Notes: generated by a model from the letters alone, not told the origin. Shown: positions 1 to 7,643, counted from the first letter of the stretch. The stretch is DNA of 23,751 nucleotides from Prevotellaceae bacterium UBA4372 (GCA_002391275.1 DGSC01000035.1:21307-45057), one strand, 5' to 3'. Program-made: numbers and translations.

Positions 1-1
1 C

Positions 2-82
2 AACGGCCAGCAACTTGTGCTTGCCAATGGCGGCCACCCGCTGCTGACGAAGGCACATGTGTATCAACCGCTGGAGCAGTGA
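2..82 (+). CDS. C-terminal end of an unidentified protein (partial)
   Basis: An open frame runs in from the left edge and ends at the TGA at 80-82, giving 26 residues that finish HVYQPLEQ. Codon use resembles the coding sequence downstream. Too little is present to identify the family. In Bacteroidetes the gene just before a barrel protein of the type that follows is often a GLPGLI-family periplasmic protein, but that is inference from context and no GLPGLI motif is visible here. The 82 bases between this stop and the next start show no clear terminator, so co-transcription with the next gene is possible. Confidence 0.5.
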   Translation, partial: NGQQLVLANGGHPLLTKAHVYQPLEQ

Positions 83-164
83 GAGCAAAGCCAAACTTGT
101 TTGAACTTTGCCGAATCGCGACAGCGGAAGACGAAGTCAACCACTGGAACTGAAGTAAAGAAGT

Positions 165-2966
165 ATGCAACGACTCCTATACATTATATTATATGTGGTG
201 CTGGCAGCGTCAGCATCAGCACAGGTACGGGTGACGGGACGGGTGATAGACCTGCAGAACAACCCCGTGAGCGATGTGATTGTGAAACTGGTGAACGGCA
301 CGAAGACGTTGGCGTTCACCAGCAGTAACGCGCAGGGTGTGTATAACCTTGAAGTCAAGAACGTGCCGACGGGCGAAAGGCTACGGGTAGGCGAGCAAAG
401 CTCGGGAATGGTGACGCTACAGTTCAACCACGTCGGCTATGAGAAGGAGTCGGAAAGGTTGTCGCTGAAGGAGAAGGTGACGAAGGTGGACATGATTCTC
501 ACTCCGAAGAATATCTCGCTGAAGGAGGTGACGGTGAAGGCTGACCCGCTGCGGCAACGGGGCGACACGCTGAGCCATAACCTCGCGTCGTTCCTCGGCA
601 AGGGCGACGTGACCCTGGAGGACGGGCTGAAGCGGTTGCCAGGCGTGGATGTGGCGAAAAGCGGTGCCATCAGCTATATGGGTAAGCCCATCTCACAGTT
701 CAACATCGAGGGGCTGGACCTGCTGGGCGGCAAGTATAACCTGGCCACGCGGAACATCCCGGCGGACTACGTGACGCAGGTGGAGATTGTCCGCAACCAC
801 CACAGCCGACGGGTGGAGAAGGACGTGCCGAGCAACGAGGTGTCGATGAACATCAAACTGGCCAAGAAGGCGAAGTTCAAACCATTCGGACAGGAAGAGG
901 CGGGCGTGGGAGCCTCACCCCCAACCCCTCTCCAAGGGGAGAGGGGAGTGATTACACCCGACGTGGAATCTCAGCTGCAAGACTATCTACGCCCCTCGCC
1001 TGTCGGAGAGGGGTCGGGGGTGAGGCTTCTTCTCGGCGTGACGGGCATGATGTTCACCGATAAGTTCCAAACCATCTGCTCGCTGAAGGGCGGCAACTAC
1101 AAGGATTTCGGACAAGCCGACATGAGAGATCACTTTGGCGGCTCTGACGTGACGACACCCGCCACGAGCCTGTTCGGTGGCTTCGACGGCGGTGCGCCTC
1201 CACAGGGCGAATACCTCTACCAGCGCAACGGCATGGCGACGCTCAACGGCATCCTGAAGCTCGACTCAGCCACGACGGTGAAGGTGAATGCCGACTACAG
1301 CTACCACCGCGCCACGCACGACATCAGCCAAAGCAGCACGTATATGGCAGGGGACGGCAGCTACATGACCGTGAGCGAACAGACCTCGCCGCTCACGAAG
1401 GTGCATCTGCCCAAGCTTACGATGAACTATCTGAAGAATGCCGACCACGTGTATCTCAGCGAGACGTTTGTGCTGAAAGGAAAGTTTGAGCAGAACGAAG
1501 GGGATGTGCTGGCTAACGGCTCTATGGTGGAGCAGCGGAGGAAGACATCTTCGTTCGAGGTGGGCAACGACCTGTTCTGGATGGGCAGGACGGAAAAAGG
1601 CACGCGCCGACATGTCAATGCGTCGGTGGCGTTCAGGAGAACGCCCACGCTCAGACTGTCATTTAGCCTCACCCCCAGCCCCTCTCCAACGGGCGAGGGG
1701 AGTAGTTACTTCTCCACCGCAAATAACCAGCAGCAAGACTATATATTCCCCTCTCCACTCGGAGAGGGGTCGGGGGTGAGGCTTCAAACGGCACAGTCAT
1801 CGACGCTCTCGATGAACGTCGGCTCATCGTTCCAGATTCCCATCGGCAAGGTGTTCCGGCTGAATCTGCCCGTCAGTGTGTCAGCAATGTATGACGACTT
1901 GGAAACAAACCGAGTGGCGACAGGGGAGGTGAACGACATTCGCGGCTGGTCGTTCACTCCCAGCCTGAATCCCGGCTTCGAGATACATTCGCGCAACCGC
2001 CGCTTCTACCTCAGTGCTGGACTGGGTGCTGCACTGAAGGGACTTTATTATAACAAACTCAACTATACCAAGCCCGTGCTCAATCCTTCGATGAGCATCA
2101 ACTATACCTTCTCGGCCAACAGCAAATTGCAGTTCTCTACGGGCTACACGACGCAGATAGGCGATATGATGACGCTGCTGACCGAACCGATGCAGGTGGA
2201 CTACCACACCGTGCGCACTTCGTCGGGCATCATCGGCGAATCGAACAACTGGAGCTCGTCGGGCGAATGGAAGTGGCAGCTGCCCATGCAGTACTTCACG
2301 CTGAGCCTCGCGGCCAGCCATAACGAGGGCAAACGCAACACGCTCTATTCGCAGAGCATCAGCGGCATAGACATCAGCAGTAGTGCTTTGCATCGCGACA
2401 CCCGCAGCCGCTCCAGCAACTTCACCGTCAGCAGCACGAAGAACATCCCGTCACTCTTCGCCAAACTTGGGGTTGATGCGACCTACGGCTTCGGCGATAG
2501 CGAGCAGGCCGTTTCCTCCTTAGAAGGGGCAACGGATATCATCAAGGTACGCTCCAACAACTACAACCTCCACGGCAATGCCTCCGTAACGCCCATCCAG
2601 TGGCTCGAACTGCGCTACGACATCCGCTACGGCTGGTCACGCTCCCGCTACGCTGAGGAGAGTAACACCGTGACCTCCCTCACCCATTCTGGCGCCCTGC
2701 ACATCTTCCCCATCGCCACCCTCGACCTCGCCGTCAGCTACGACCATGTGCGCCGCCAGCTCATCGCCGACCAGTACAAGCGCATGTCACTTTTCAACGC
2801 CTCGGCCCAGTACAAATTGAAACGCCTCGTACTCCGCTTGGAACTCGACAATCTTCTGAATCAGCGCCACTATGCCTATACCGTCTTCGACGGCATCAAC
2901 ACCTACAGCTACGACTACGGCCTGTGTGGTCGCACCGCCATGCTCCATGCCACTTTCAAGTTATGA
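165..2966 (+). CDS. Outer-membrane beta-barrel protein with carboxypeptidase-regulatory-like and plug-like domains
   Basis: The 933-residue product starts with a signal peptide (MQRLLYIILYVVLAASASAQ). A carboxypeptidase-regulatory-like beta-sandwich follows at roughly residues 22-115 (VTGRVIDLQNNPVSDVIV). Residues about 120-235 are plug-like (LEDGLKRLPGVDV, then IPADYVTQVEIVRNHHSRR). The rest is rich in alternating polar and aromatic strands typical of a barrel, ending MLHATFKL. This architecture matches Bacteroidetes outer-membrane barrels related to TonB-dependent receptors; the substrate cannot be read from sequence. Two palindromic elements interrupt the barrel in frame, at residues about 249-288 and 501-540, encoding Pro/Gly/Ser-rich segments such as PSPVGEGSGVR and PSPLGEGSGVR. 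The frame stays open throughout, so the gene looks functional despite the insertions. A terminator follows at 3024. The barrel assignment is firm; a transport role is inferred. Confidence 0.85.
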   Translation: MQRLLYIILYVVLAASASAQVRVTGRVIDLQNNPVSDVIVKLVNGTKTLAFTSSNAQGVYNLEVKNVPTGERLRVGEQSSGMVTLQFNHVGYEKESERLSLKEKVTKVDMILTPKNISLKEVTVKADPLRQRGDTLSHNLASFLGKGDVTLEDGLKRLPGVDVAKSGAISYMGKPISQFNIEGLDLLGGKYNLATRNIPADYVTQVEIVRNHHSRRVEKDVPSNEVSMNIKLAKKAKFKPFGQEEAGVGASPPTPLQGERGVITPDVESQLQDYLRPSPVGEGSGVRLLLGVTGMMFTDKFQTICSLKGGNYKDFGQADMRDHFGGSDVTTPATSLFGGFDGGAPPQGEYLYQRNGMATLNGILKLDSATTVKVNADYSYHRATHDISQSSTYMAGDGSYMTVSEQTSPLTKVHLPKLTMNYLKNADHVYLSETFVLKGKFEQNEGDVLANGSMVEQRRKTSSFEVGNDLFWMGRTEKGTRRHVNASVAFRRTPTLRLSFSLTPSPSPTGEGSSYFSTANNQQQDYIFPSPLGEGSGVRLQTAQSSTLSMNVGSSFQIPIGKVFRLNLPVSVSAMYDDLETNRVATGEVNDIRGWSFTPSLNPGFEIHSRNRRFYLSAGLGAALKGLYYNKLNYTKPVLNPSMSINYTFSANSKLQFSTGYTTQIGDMMTLLTEPMQVDYHTVRTSSGIIGESNNWSSSGEWKWQLPMQYFTLSLAASHNEGKRNTLYSQSISGIDISSSALHRDTRSRSSNFTVSSTKNIPSLFAKLGVDATYGFGDSEQAVSSLEGATDIIKVRSNNYNLHGNASVTPIQWLELRYDIRYGWSRSRYAEESNTVTSLTHSGALHIFPIATLDLAVSYDHVRRQLIADQYKRMSLFNASAQYKLKRLVLRLELDNLLNQRHYAYTVFDGINTYSYDYGLCGRTAMLHATFKL
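911..1027. repeat. Palindromic repeat element, copy 1, inside the barrel gene
   Basis: The 117-base element has 23-base inverted ends: 911-933 (starting AGCCTCACCCCC) and 1005-1027 (ending GGGGGTGAGGCT), which match with one mismatch. Each end also folds on itself: 925-933 pairs with 938-946, and 992-1000 pairs with 1005-1013 with one mismatch. The result is two facing hairpins around a spacer, similar in layout to paired REP elements. It is translated in frame as part of the surface protein. A homologous copy lies at 1665-1783. Confidence 0.85.
1665..1783. repeat. Palindromic repeat element, copy 2, inside the barrel gene
   Basis: The 119-base element is homologous to the one at 911-1027, in the same orientation. 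Its 23-base ends at 1665-1687 and 1761-1783 match as an inverted repeat with two mismatches. The spacer also resembles copy 1 (GCAAGACTAT occurs in both, encoding QDY), so the whole unit moved, not just its ends. The left end is read in a different frame from copy 1 (SLTPSPSPTGEGS here, ASPPTPLQGERG there), while the right end is read in the same frame in both. Confidence 0.85.
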
Positions 2967-2975
2967 CACCTCTTG

Positions 2976-3003
2976 AAGATTACTTGATTTCAATAAAGCA
3001 GTT
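2976..3003. repeat. Direct repeat copy A in the 3' region of the first barrel gene
   Basis: This 28-base block (AAGATTACTTGATTTC...) is identical to 7489-7516 behind the second barrel gene. Both are followed by the palindrome CCTATAGG (3009-3016 here) and then a related terminator hairpin, so the shared 3' region is longer than the 28 bases. The two copies bracket the sigma, anti-sigma and transducer genes. Confidence 0.85.
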
Positions 3004-3023
3004 AAAGTCCTATAGGCACATCG

Positions 3024-3060
3024 GCCTCGCTGCGTCGGGAGACGTGACGGGGCTATTTTT
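3024..3060 (+). terminator. Rho-independent terminator of the first barrel gene
   Basis: GCCTCG (3024-3029) pairs with CGGGGC (3048-3053) with one G-T pair. An inner GTC/GAC stem caps the hairpin, and TATTTTT follows. The core GCTGCGTCG...GACGTG is shared with the terminator at 7605, so both come from one ancestral 3' region. The outer stem here is weaker than in that copy. Confidence 0.65.
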
Positions 3061-3136
3061 ATGATATTTTTGAATATTTTGCGTGACATTTTCGTGAAAA
3101 AGGGTAATATATAGGTAGAAAGCACGTTCTAAAGAT

Positions 3137-3724
3137 ATGCAACAGGACATCAGAATCAGCGATGAGCAGCTCGTCGAGCGCATCCGGGAAGGGCGGACAA
3201 CGGACTTCGCGCTTCTGGTGCATCGCCACGCTCCCAGTCTGCTTCACTTCGTTGGCCGTATGCTGACGGTGCAGGAGGAGGCCGAAGAGGTGGTGCAGGA
3301 TGCTTTGTTGTCGGCTTATCAGCGCTTGGGTGACTTCGATGCCAGCCGTGCTCCGTTCTCCGTTTGGCTGAAGCGCATCGCCTTCAACACCACGACGCAT
3401 CGCTTGCGTGTACGCCGACCGCAGTTCGTGCCGATGGATGAGCATCAAGCCGAGGCGGACCCTACGGAGAGCAACGAGCTCGACCGTCTGCTCGCTGATG
3501 GGAAGCCTGACCGTACAGAACTGTTGGACAAGGCGCTGGAACTGTTGTCTGCTGAGGAACGCATGCTCATTCATCTTTTCTACACCGACGAGCGGCCACT
3601 TCGTGAGATCTCGTTTATCCTCGATTGTTCGGTAACGGCACTCACCAGTCGTCTGCATCGCATCCGCAAGAAACTCTATGTAACCATAAACCGATTGAGC
3701 AATGAATACCAACGACGTCCCTAA
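3137..3724 (+). CDS. ECF-type RNA polymerase sigma-70 family sigma factor
   Basis: The 195-residue product has the two-domain ECF layout. Region 2 spans about residues 24-92 (FALLVHRHAPSLLHFVGRML, then EAEEVVQDALLSAYQRL and the WLKRIAFNTTTHRLR segment). Region 4 spans about 129-181 (ALELLSAEERMLIHLFY, then the helix-turn-helix LREISFILDCSVTALTSRLHR). It should direct RNA polymerase to a small target set, probably including the barrel gene downstream. Its end overlaps the anti-sigma gene by 23 bases, implying coupled translation. The upstream gap (3061-3136) is AT-rich and holds one TAnnTTTG match at 3065-3072 without a partner TTTG, so the promoter is uncertain. The start at 3137 fits the usual N-terminus of the family. 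Confidence 0.92.
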   Translation: MQQDIRISDEQLVERIREGRTTDFALLVHRHAPSLLHFVGRMLTVQEEAEEVVQDALLSAYQRLGDFDASRAPFSVWLKRIAFNTTTHRLRVRRPQFVPMDEHQAEADPTESNELDRLLADGKPDRTELLDKALELLSAEERMLIHLFYTDERPLREISFILDCSVTALTSRLHRIRKKLYVTINRLSNEYQRRP

Positions 3725-4229
3725 AGCACATCCTTCGCTGCTCGATGCCCTGCGCCGACAGGATGAGAAAGCCCAGCAGATGAATCTCTCCGAGGGATTC
3801 GAAGAGCGAGTAATGGGCTCGCTCCCGAAGAACCGGTCACCGCGTCTAAGATTAAGCCGCATCGCGGCCATTTTCCTCCTCGCTGCCTTCCTCGGCGGCC
3901 TCGTATGGGCCATAAGCCCCATCATACGTCAAAAGGAAAAGGCACCCCGATCAGCAGAGGTATCCGCTCCCTCCCTAACAGGGAGGGCGGGGGGAGAGTC
4001 GTTTTCCAATCAGCGTATCGACAGCATCCTCACCGTCGTCGCTGCCCACTACGACCGCGCCGTCTGTTTCCGCGATACCGCATTACAGGCCCTGCGCTTA
4101 AGCACGGTGTGGGACAGCGAGGATTCATTGTCCGTATTCCTCGAGACCTTGAATGAGTTCGACGGCCTGCGCCTCACGGACGAGCGCGACACCATCTTTG
4201 TGGAATCCGTAGCTGAGGAGGAAGAGTGA
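3702..4229 (+). CDS. Membrane anti-sigma factor-like protein with a C-terminal DUF4974-like domain, lacking the FecR domain
   Basis: The 175-residue product has a cytoplasmic N-terminus (1-50) that would bind the sigma factor, one membrane segment at about 54-74 (IAAIFLLAAFLGGLVWAI), and a periplasmic domain at about 105-168 (IDSILTVVAAHYDRAVCF ... LRLTDERDTIFV) that looks like the DUF4974 domain ending FecR-type anti-sigma factors. Typical FecR proteins exceed 300 residues and carry a FecR beta domain between membrane and DUF4974; here only about 30 residues separate them, and they include a hairpin-encoded stretch (APSLTGRAGGES). It overlaps the sigma gene by 23 bases and the next gene by one. 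The anti-sigma role is inferred from position, topology and the C-terminal domain. Confidence 0.8.
   Translation: MNTNDVPKAHPSLLDALRRQDEKAQQMNLSEGFEERVMGSLPKNRSPRLRLSRIAAIFLLAAFLGGLVWAISPIIRQKEKAPRSAEVSAPSLTGRAGGESFSNQRIDSILTVVAAHYDRAVCFRDTALQALRLSTVWDSEDSLSVFLETLNEFDGLRLTDERDTIFVESVAEEEE
3969..3987. repeat. Short hairpin sequence within the anti-sigma gene
   Basis: CCCTCCC (3969-3975) and GGGAGGG (3981-3987) form a perfect 7-base stem with loop TAACA, followed by CGGGGGGAG. It is translated as PSLTGRAGGES in the linker between membrane segment and periplasmic domain. Its C-rich then G-rich style recalls the elements in the first barrel gene, but the sequence differs, so it may be a different repeat family or chance. 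Confidence 0.5.
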
Positions 4230-7200
4230 TGAAGCGCATAGTCCTATACCTTATTATATATATAGCCGTCGGCGCTCACCTCTCAGCGCAGGACCTGACC
4301 TTCAAGGATGAAAGCCTGGCAGTGGCACTTGCCGCCATCCGCGACTCACAGACGGACTACACCATCCACTTCATCCACAACGACCTCGAGCACCTGAACA
4401 TCTCGGCACGCATCAAAGGGAAGGATGCACGCAAGGCTGTGAAGCAGGTCTGCAAGGGACTCCCCGTGAAGGTGAAGACGCGTGGCCAGAACATCTTCGT
4501 GCAATATAAACCCGAAAAAGACCTGACGGGCAAGACCGTCAACCTCACGGGAGCTGTAGAAGACGGTTTCTTGGAGCGTCCGCTACCTCATGCCAAGGTC
4601 TCCATACTTCGCGCAGACAGCAGCGTCGTGGTGGACTCTGCACAAATCGTTGTGTTCTTCAAGGGCGACATGAACCCGTTCAGGGCACAGTTCAACGCTG
4701 ATGTAAGTGCTGCCGAAAAGGAATACCTCGTCCGCAGTAGCATGGAGGGCTACGACGACGTATGGCAGCGCGTCGCCATCCCCCATCCTCTGCCAGAGCA
4801 GGTGGAGGTGCCGACGCTGAAGATGCGCAAGTCATCGGCCAAAACCATGCGTGAACTGACCGTCACAGCCACGAAGATCAAGATGTTCTGGCGCGGCGAC
4901 ACGCTCGTCTACGACGCCACCGCCTTCCGCCTGCCCGAAGGCTCCATGCTCGACGACCTCATCCGCCAGTTGCCGGGCGTGACGATGAATGCCGACGGCG
5001 AGATCTTCGTCAACGGGCGCAAGGTCGACGAGCTGCTGCTGGGCTCCCGCTCCTTCTTCGGCGGCAACAAGAAGGTGCTGCTGGAGAATCTGCCGTACTA
5101 TACCGTCAAGAACCTGAAGGTCTACGAGAAGCAGACCGACAAAAGCATGGCACTAGGCTACGACGTCGAGCCGCGCCGCTACGTGATGGATGTCAACCTG
5201 AAGGACGAATACAGCCAAGGGTATATCGGGAATGTGGAAGCGGCAGGAGGTACACAGGAGCGATGGCTTGCCCGCGGTTTCCTGCTCGGCTTCACCGATA
5301 AGCTACGGTTCACGCTCCTGGCCAACGCAAACAATGTCAACGAAGGGCGACACATCGGGAAGGACGACCACTGGACCCCGGCACGGCAACCGCGTTCGCT
5401 TCTGACCACCCGCAGCGTGGCTGGCGAAATCAACTATCAGACCAATGGTGACGAACTGAAAGAGACCTTCCGCGCAGAATACACCTCCACGACCGACGAT
5501 CAGACGATGCAACAGCAGCGCGACTACTTCATCAGTGGCGCCGCCCTCACCTCTGCTAACTCCTCCTTCAACCGCATGGGCAACCGCAAGCTGAACCTCA
5601 ACAACACGTTTTCGCTATCCAAACCCTTCTACCTCTACGCCCAAGCCGGTTATAACTATGCCCGTCGCGACGGCTCCTTCAACTCCGCCTTCGACCAGTG
5701 GAGCGACAGCCTCACCGTCTCGCAGCGCACCGTGGGTATCAGCGAGGGCCGTGCATGTGGAGTCCGCTTTGATGTGCAGGGAGCCTTCAACGTGGGCCGC
5801 AACAAGCAGCATCTGGACTACTATTTCAACTTTGGCTACAGCAACGATGAGAGCGAGAGCGCCACCCGCTACGCCACCACATATTCCGTCCCCGCGTCAG
5901 TGCGCCCGACGGTTTTCCCGTCGAGCCAATCTGCCTCCACCACCCACAACTCCTCATCCCTCTTCAACCGCAGCACCAACTTCCTCAGCAACCTGGGCTA
6001 CGGCTGGGAGTTGGCCAAGAACCTGAACCTCGGCATCTCTGACTTCTTCTACATCCGCAACCGCCACGACCGCGACTACCTTTATCACCCCAGCTCCGCG
6101 TCTGGCAGTCTTCCCGCCTCTTCCTCTCCCTCGACACCGCTCGACGATTCTGTCGCCGAGGAAGAACCGCCCCTCCTCCCTTCTCAGATCGATGCCCTTG
6201 CTGCCTTCTTCGACCCCTCCAACTCCTACGACAGCCACGACCTCGACTGGTCCAACACCTTCGGCATCAATCTTTATAGCAACGCCTACTATATCCATCC
6301 GCTCGTTCACATGAAAATCAGCTACCAGCGGTTTGCGCTGGAGCTGGGCACGCCGCTCAGCCACGAACGCCTGCACTATCAGCGCGGCTCGCTCGACACG
6401 CTGGCCCGCCAGACCGTCTTCCTCCCGAAGGCCACCTTCCGCTTCCGCAACGTCTGGAAGGGCGGACAGCGCAGCATCAATGGCAACATCCGCTTCGAGC
6501 AAGAACGCACCCTCCTGCTCGACCGCATCAACTTCCGCGACGACAGCAAGCCCCTTGTCGTCAAGCTGGGCAATCCCGACCTGAAGCCCAAGGCCATGAC
6601 CTCCTTAGGATTCAGCTACTACGACTCGACTGGACCGAAGAATGCATCCTACAACCTCGCCGGCAACTTCTTCTACCACCACCGCGACATCGCACAGTCC
6701 TTCACCTACGACCCCGTCACCGGCGTCAGCACCTACCGACCGATGAACGTCAGCGGAGCCTATCGCGCCCACGCCGAATTCGGCACCGACCGCACTATCG
6801 ACGAGAAGCGATATTGGACCTGGCACGTCAATGCCGGAGCAGATTTCGACCACTCCAAAGACTACGCGATGCTCACCGATGCCTCCTCTTCCTCCACCGT
6901 CCCGTCTGTTACGACTATGTCGCAACCCTCTTCCTCCCTCTCTCCCTCCTCTCTCCTCGAAAGTCGCGTCAACACCGTGAACACCCTCACTCTCAACAGC
7001 GGGGGCAACATCCGCTATAACTACAAGACTCTCAACGTCCGCGCCGTAGGCTATATCAATTGGCGAAAGAGCTTCAACCCCAATTCAGAGTTGGTTAACA
7101 CTAACCTCTCCCCATGGAGCGGCGGAACCGTTGAGGCTGTCCTCGACTTCCAATATGGCCTCGAAGCCAGCTATACCACGCCCGCTCTCTGCGGCACCAA

Positions 7201-7489
7201 GGTCGGAGGCCTCACCCTCGCAGCCGATGCCACCATGTTCAATCGTCGAGGCTATGGCGCGGCCGACCTCAATCGCCACGATTTCGTCGTGAACGCATCC
7301 CTCAGTCAGTCTTTCCTGAAAGGCAAACTCATCCTTAGCCTCGAAGCCTTCGACCTGCTGCACCAACTCTCACCCATCGACTATGACGTCAACGCTCAGG
7401 GCCGAACCGTCACGTGGTACCGCTCACTCCCGCACTACGTCATGCTCCATGCCGTCTGGCACTTCAATAAAAATCCCAAGAAAAAATAA
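4229..7489 (+). CDS. Outer-membrane beta-barrel transducer with N-terminal STN domain
   Basis: The ATG at 4229 overlaps the preceding TGA by one base (TGATG), so it is preferred to the in-frame GTG at 4226. The 1086-residue product has a signal peptide (to HLSAQ), an STN domain at about 21-92 (LTFKDESLAVALAAI ... NIFVQ), a regulatory-like domain to about 197, a plug-like domain at about 205-310 (LPEGSMLDDLIRQLPGVTM, EIFVNGRKVDELLLGSRSFF) and a long barrel. STN domains in FecA-type proteins pass a substrate signal through the periplasm to an anti-sigma factor, which fits the genes just upstream. Two low-complexity Ser/Pro-rich stretches (about residues 622-653 and 885-912) probably sit in surface loops. 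The ligand is unknown. The tail MLHAVWHFNK resembles that of the first barrel protein. Confidence 0.88.
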   Translation: MKRIVLYLIIYIAVGAHLSAQDLTFKDESLAVALAAIRDSQTDYTIHFIHNDLEHLNISARIKGKDARKAVKQVCKGLPVKVKTRGQNIFVQYKPEKDLTGKTVNLTGAVEDGFLERPLPHAKVSILRADSSVVVDSAQIVVFFKGDMNPFRAQFNADVSAAEKEYLVRSSMEGYDDVWQRVAIPHPLPEQVEVPTLKMRKSSAKTMRELTVTATKIKMFWRGDTLVYDATAFRLPEGSMLDDLIRQLPGVTMNADGEIFVNGRKVDELLLGSRSFFGGNKKVLLENLPYYTVKNLKVYEKQTDKSMALGYDVEPRRYVMDVNLKDEYSQGYIGNVEAAGGTQERWLARGFLLGFTDKLRFTLLANANNVNEGRHIGKDDHWTPARQPRSLLTTRSVAGEINYQTNGDELKETFRAEYTSTTDDQTMQQQRDYFISGAALTSANSSFNRMGNRKLNLNNTFSLSKPFYLYAQAGYNYARRDGSFNSAFDQWSDSLTVSQRTVGISEGRACGVRFDVQGAFNVGRNKQHLDYYFNFGYSNDESESATRYATTYSVPASVRPTVFPSSQSASTTHNSSSLFNRSTNFLSNLGYGWELAKNLNLGISDFFYIRNRHDRDYLYHPSSASGSLPASSSPSTPLDDSVAEEEPPLLPSQIDALAAFFDPSNSYDSHDLDWSNTFGINLYSNAYYIHPLVHMKISYQRFALELGTPLSHERLHYQRGSLDTLARQTVFLPKATFRFRNVWKGGQRSINGNIRFEQERTLLLDRINFRDDSKPLVVKLGNPDLKPKAMTSLGFSYYDSTGPKNASYNLAGNFFYHHRDIAQSFTYDPVTGVSTYRPMNVSGAYRAHAEFGTDRTIDEKRYWTWHVNAGADFDHSKDYAMLTDASSSSTVPSVTTMSQPSSSLSPSSLLESRVNTVNTLTLNSGGNIRYNYKTLNVRAVGYINWRKSFNPNSELVNTNLSPWSGGTVEAVLDFQYGLEASYTTPALCGTKVGGLTLAADATMFNRRGYGAADLNRHDFVVNASLSQSFLKGKLILSLEAFDLLHQLSPIDYDVNAQGRTVTWYRSLPHYVMLHAVWHFNKNPKKK

Positions 7490-7516
7490 AGATTACTTGA
7501 TTTCAATAAAGCAGTT
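7489..7516. repeat. Direct repeat copy B in the 3' region of the second barrel gene
   Basis: All 28 bases equal 2976-3003. The copy begins on the last base of the TAA stop of the transducer gene. The shared region continues after an insert: CCTATAGG at 7590-7597, then a terminator related to the one at 3024. Confidence 0.85.
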
Positions 7517-7583
7517 TTTGGCTGAGCCAAGCGGCCGCTCAACTTTGGTTGCTTTGCTTGCCAAGAAAGCCGAGCGAGTAAAC
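7517..7583. repeat. 67-base palindrome-rich insert within 3' region copy B
   Basis: This block is absent from the matching place in copy A (between 3003 and 3004). It contains the palindrome TTGGCTGAGCCAA (7518-7530, overlapping its left border), GCGGCCGC (7531-7538), and a hairpin GCTTTGCTTGCCAAGAAAGC (7551-7570) with one bulged base. It has no coding potential of its own and looks like a small mobile or structured intergenic repeat. Exact borders depend on the alignment of the A-rich flank. Confidence 0.6.
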
Positions 7584-7604
7584 AAAAGACCTATAGGTAT
7601 TGCA

Positions 7605-7643
7605 AGCCCCGCTGCGTCGTGATGACGTGGCGGGGCTTTTTTT
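7605..7643 (+). terminator. Strong rho-independent terminator of the sigma/anti-sigma/transducer operon
   Basis: AGCCCCGC (7605-7612) pairs perfectly with GCGGGGCT (7630-7637), with an inner CGTC/GACG stem, and seven T residues follow. It closes the three-gene unit that starts at 3137. Confidence 0.88.

Noticed and set aside
7383..7622. 79-codon open frame across the end of the transducer gene
   Set aside because: It spans the stop codon, the 28-base repeat and the palindromic insert out of frame with the real gene.
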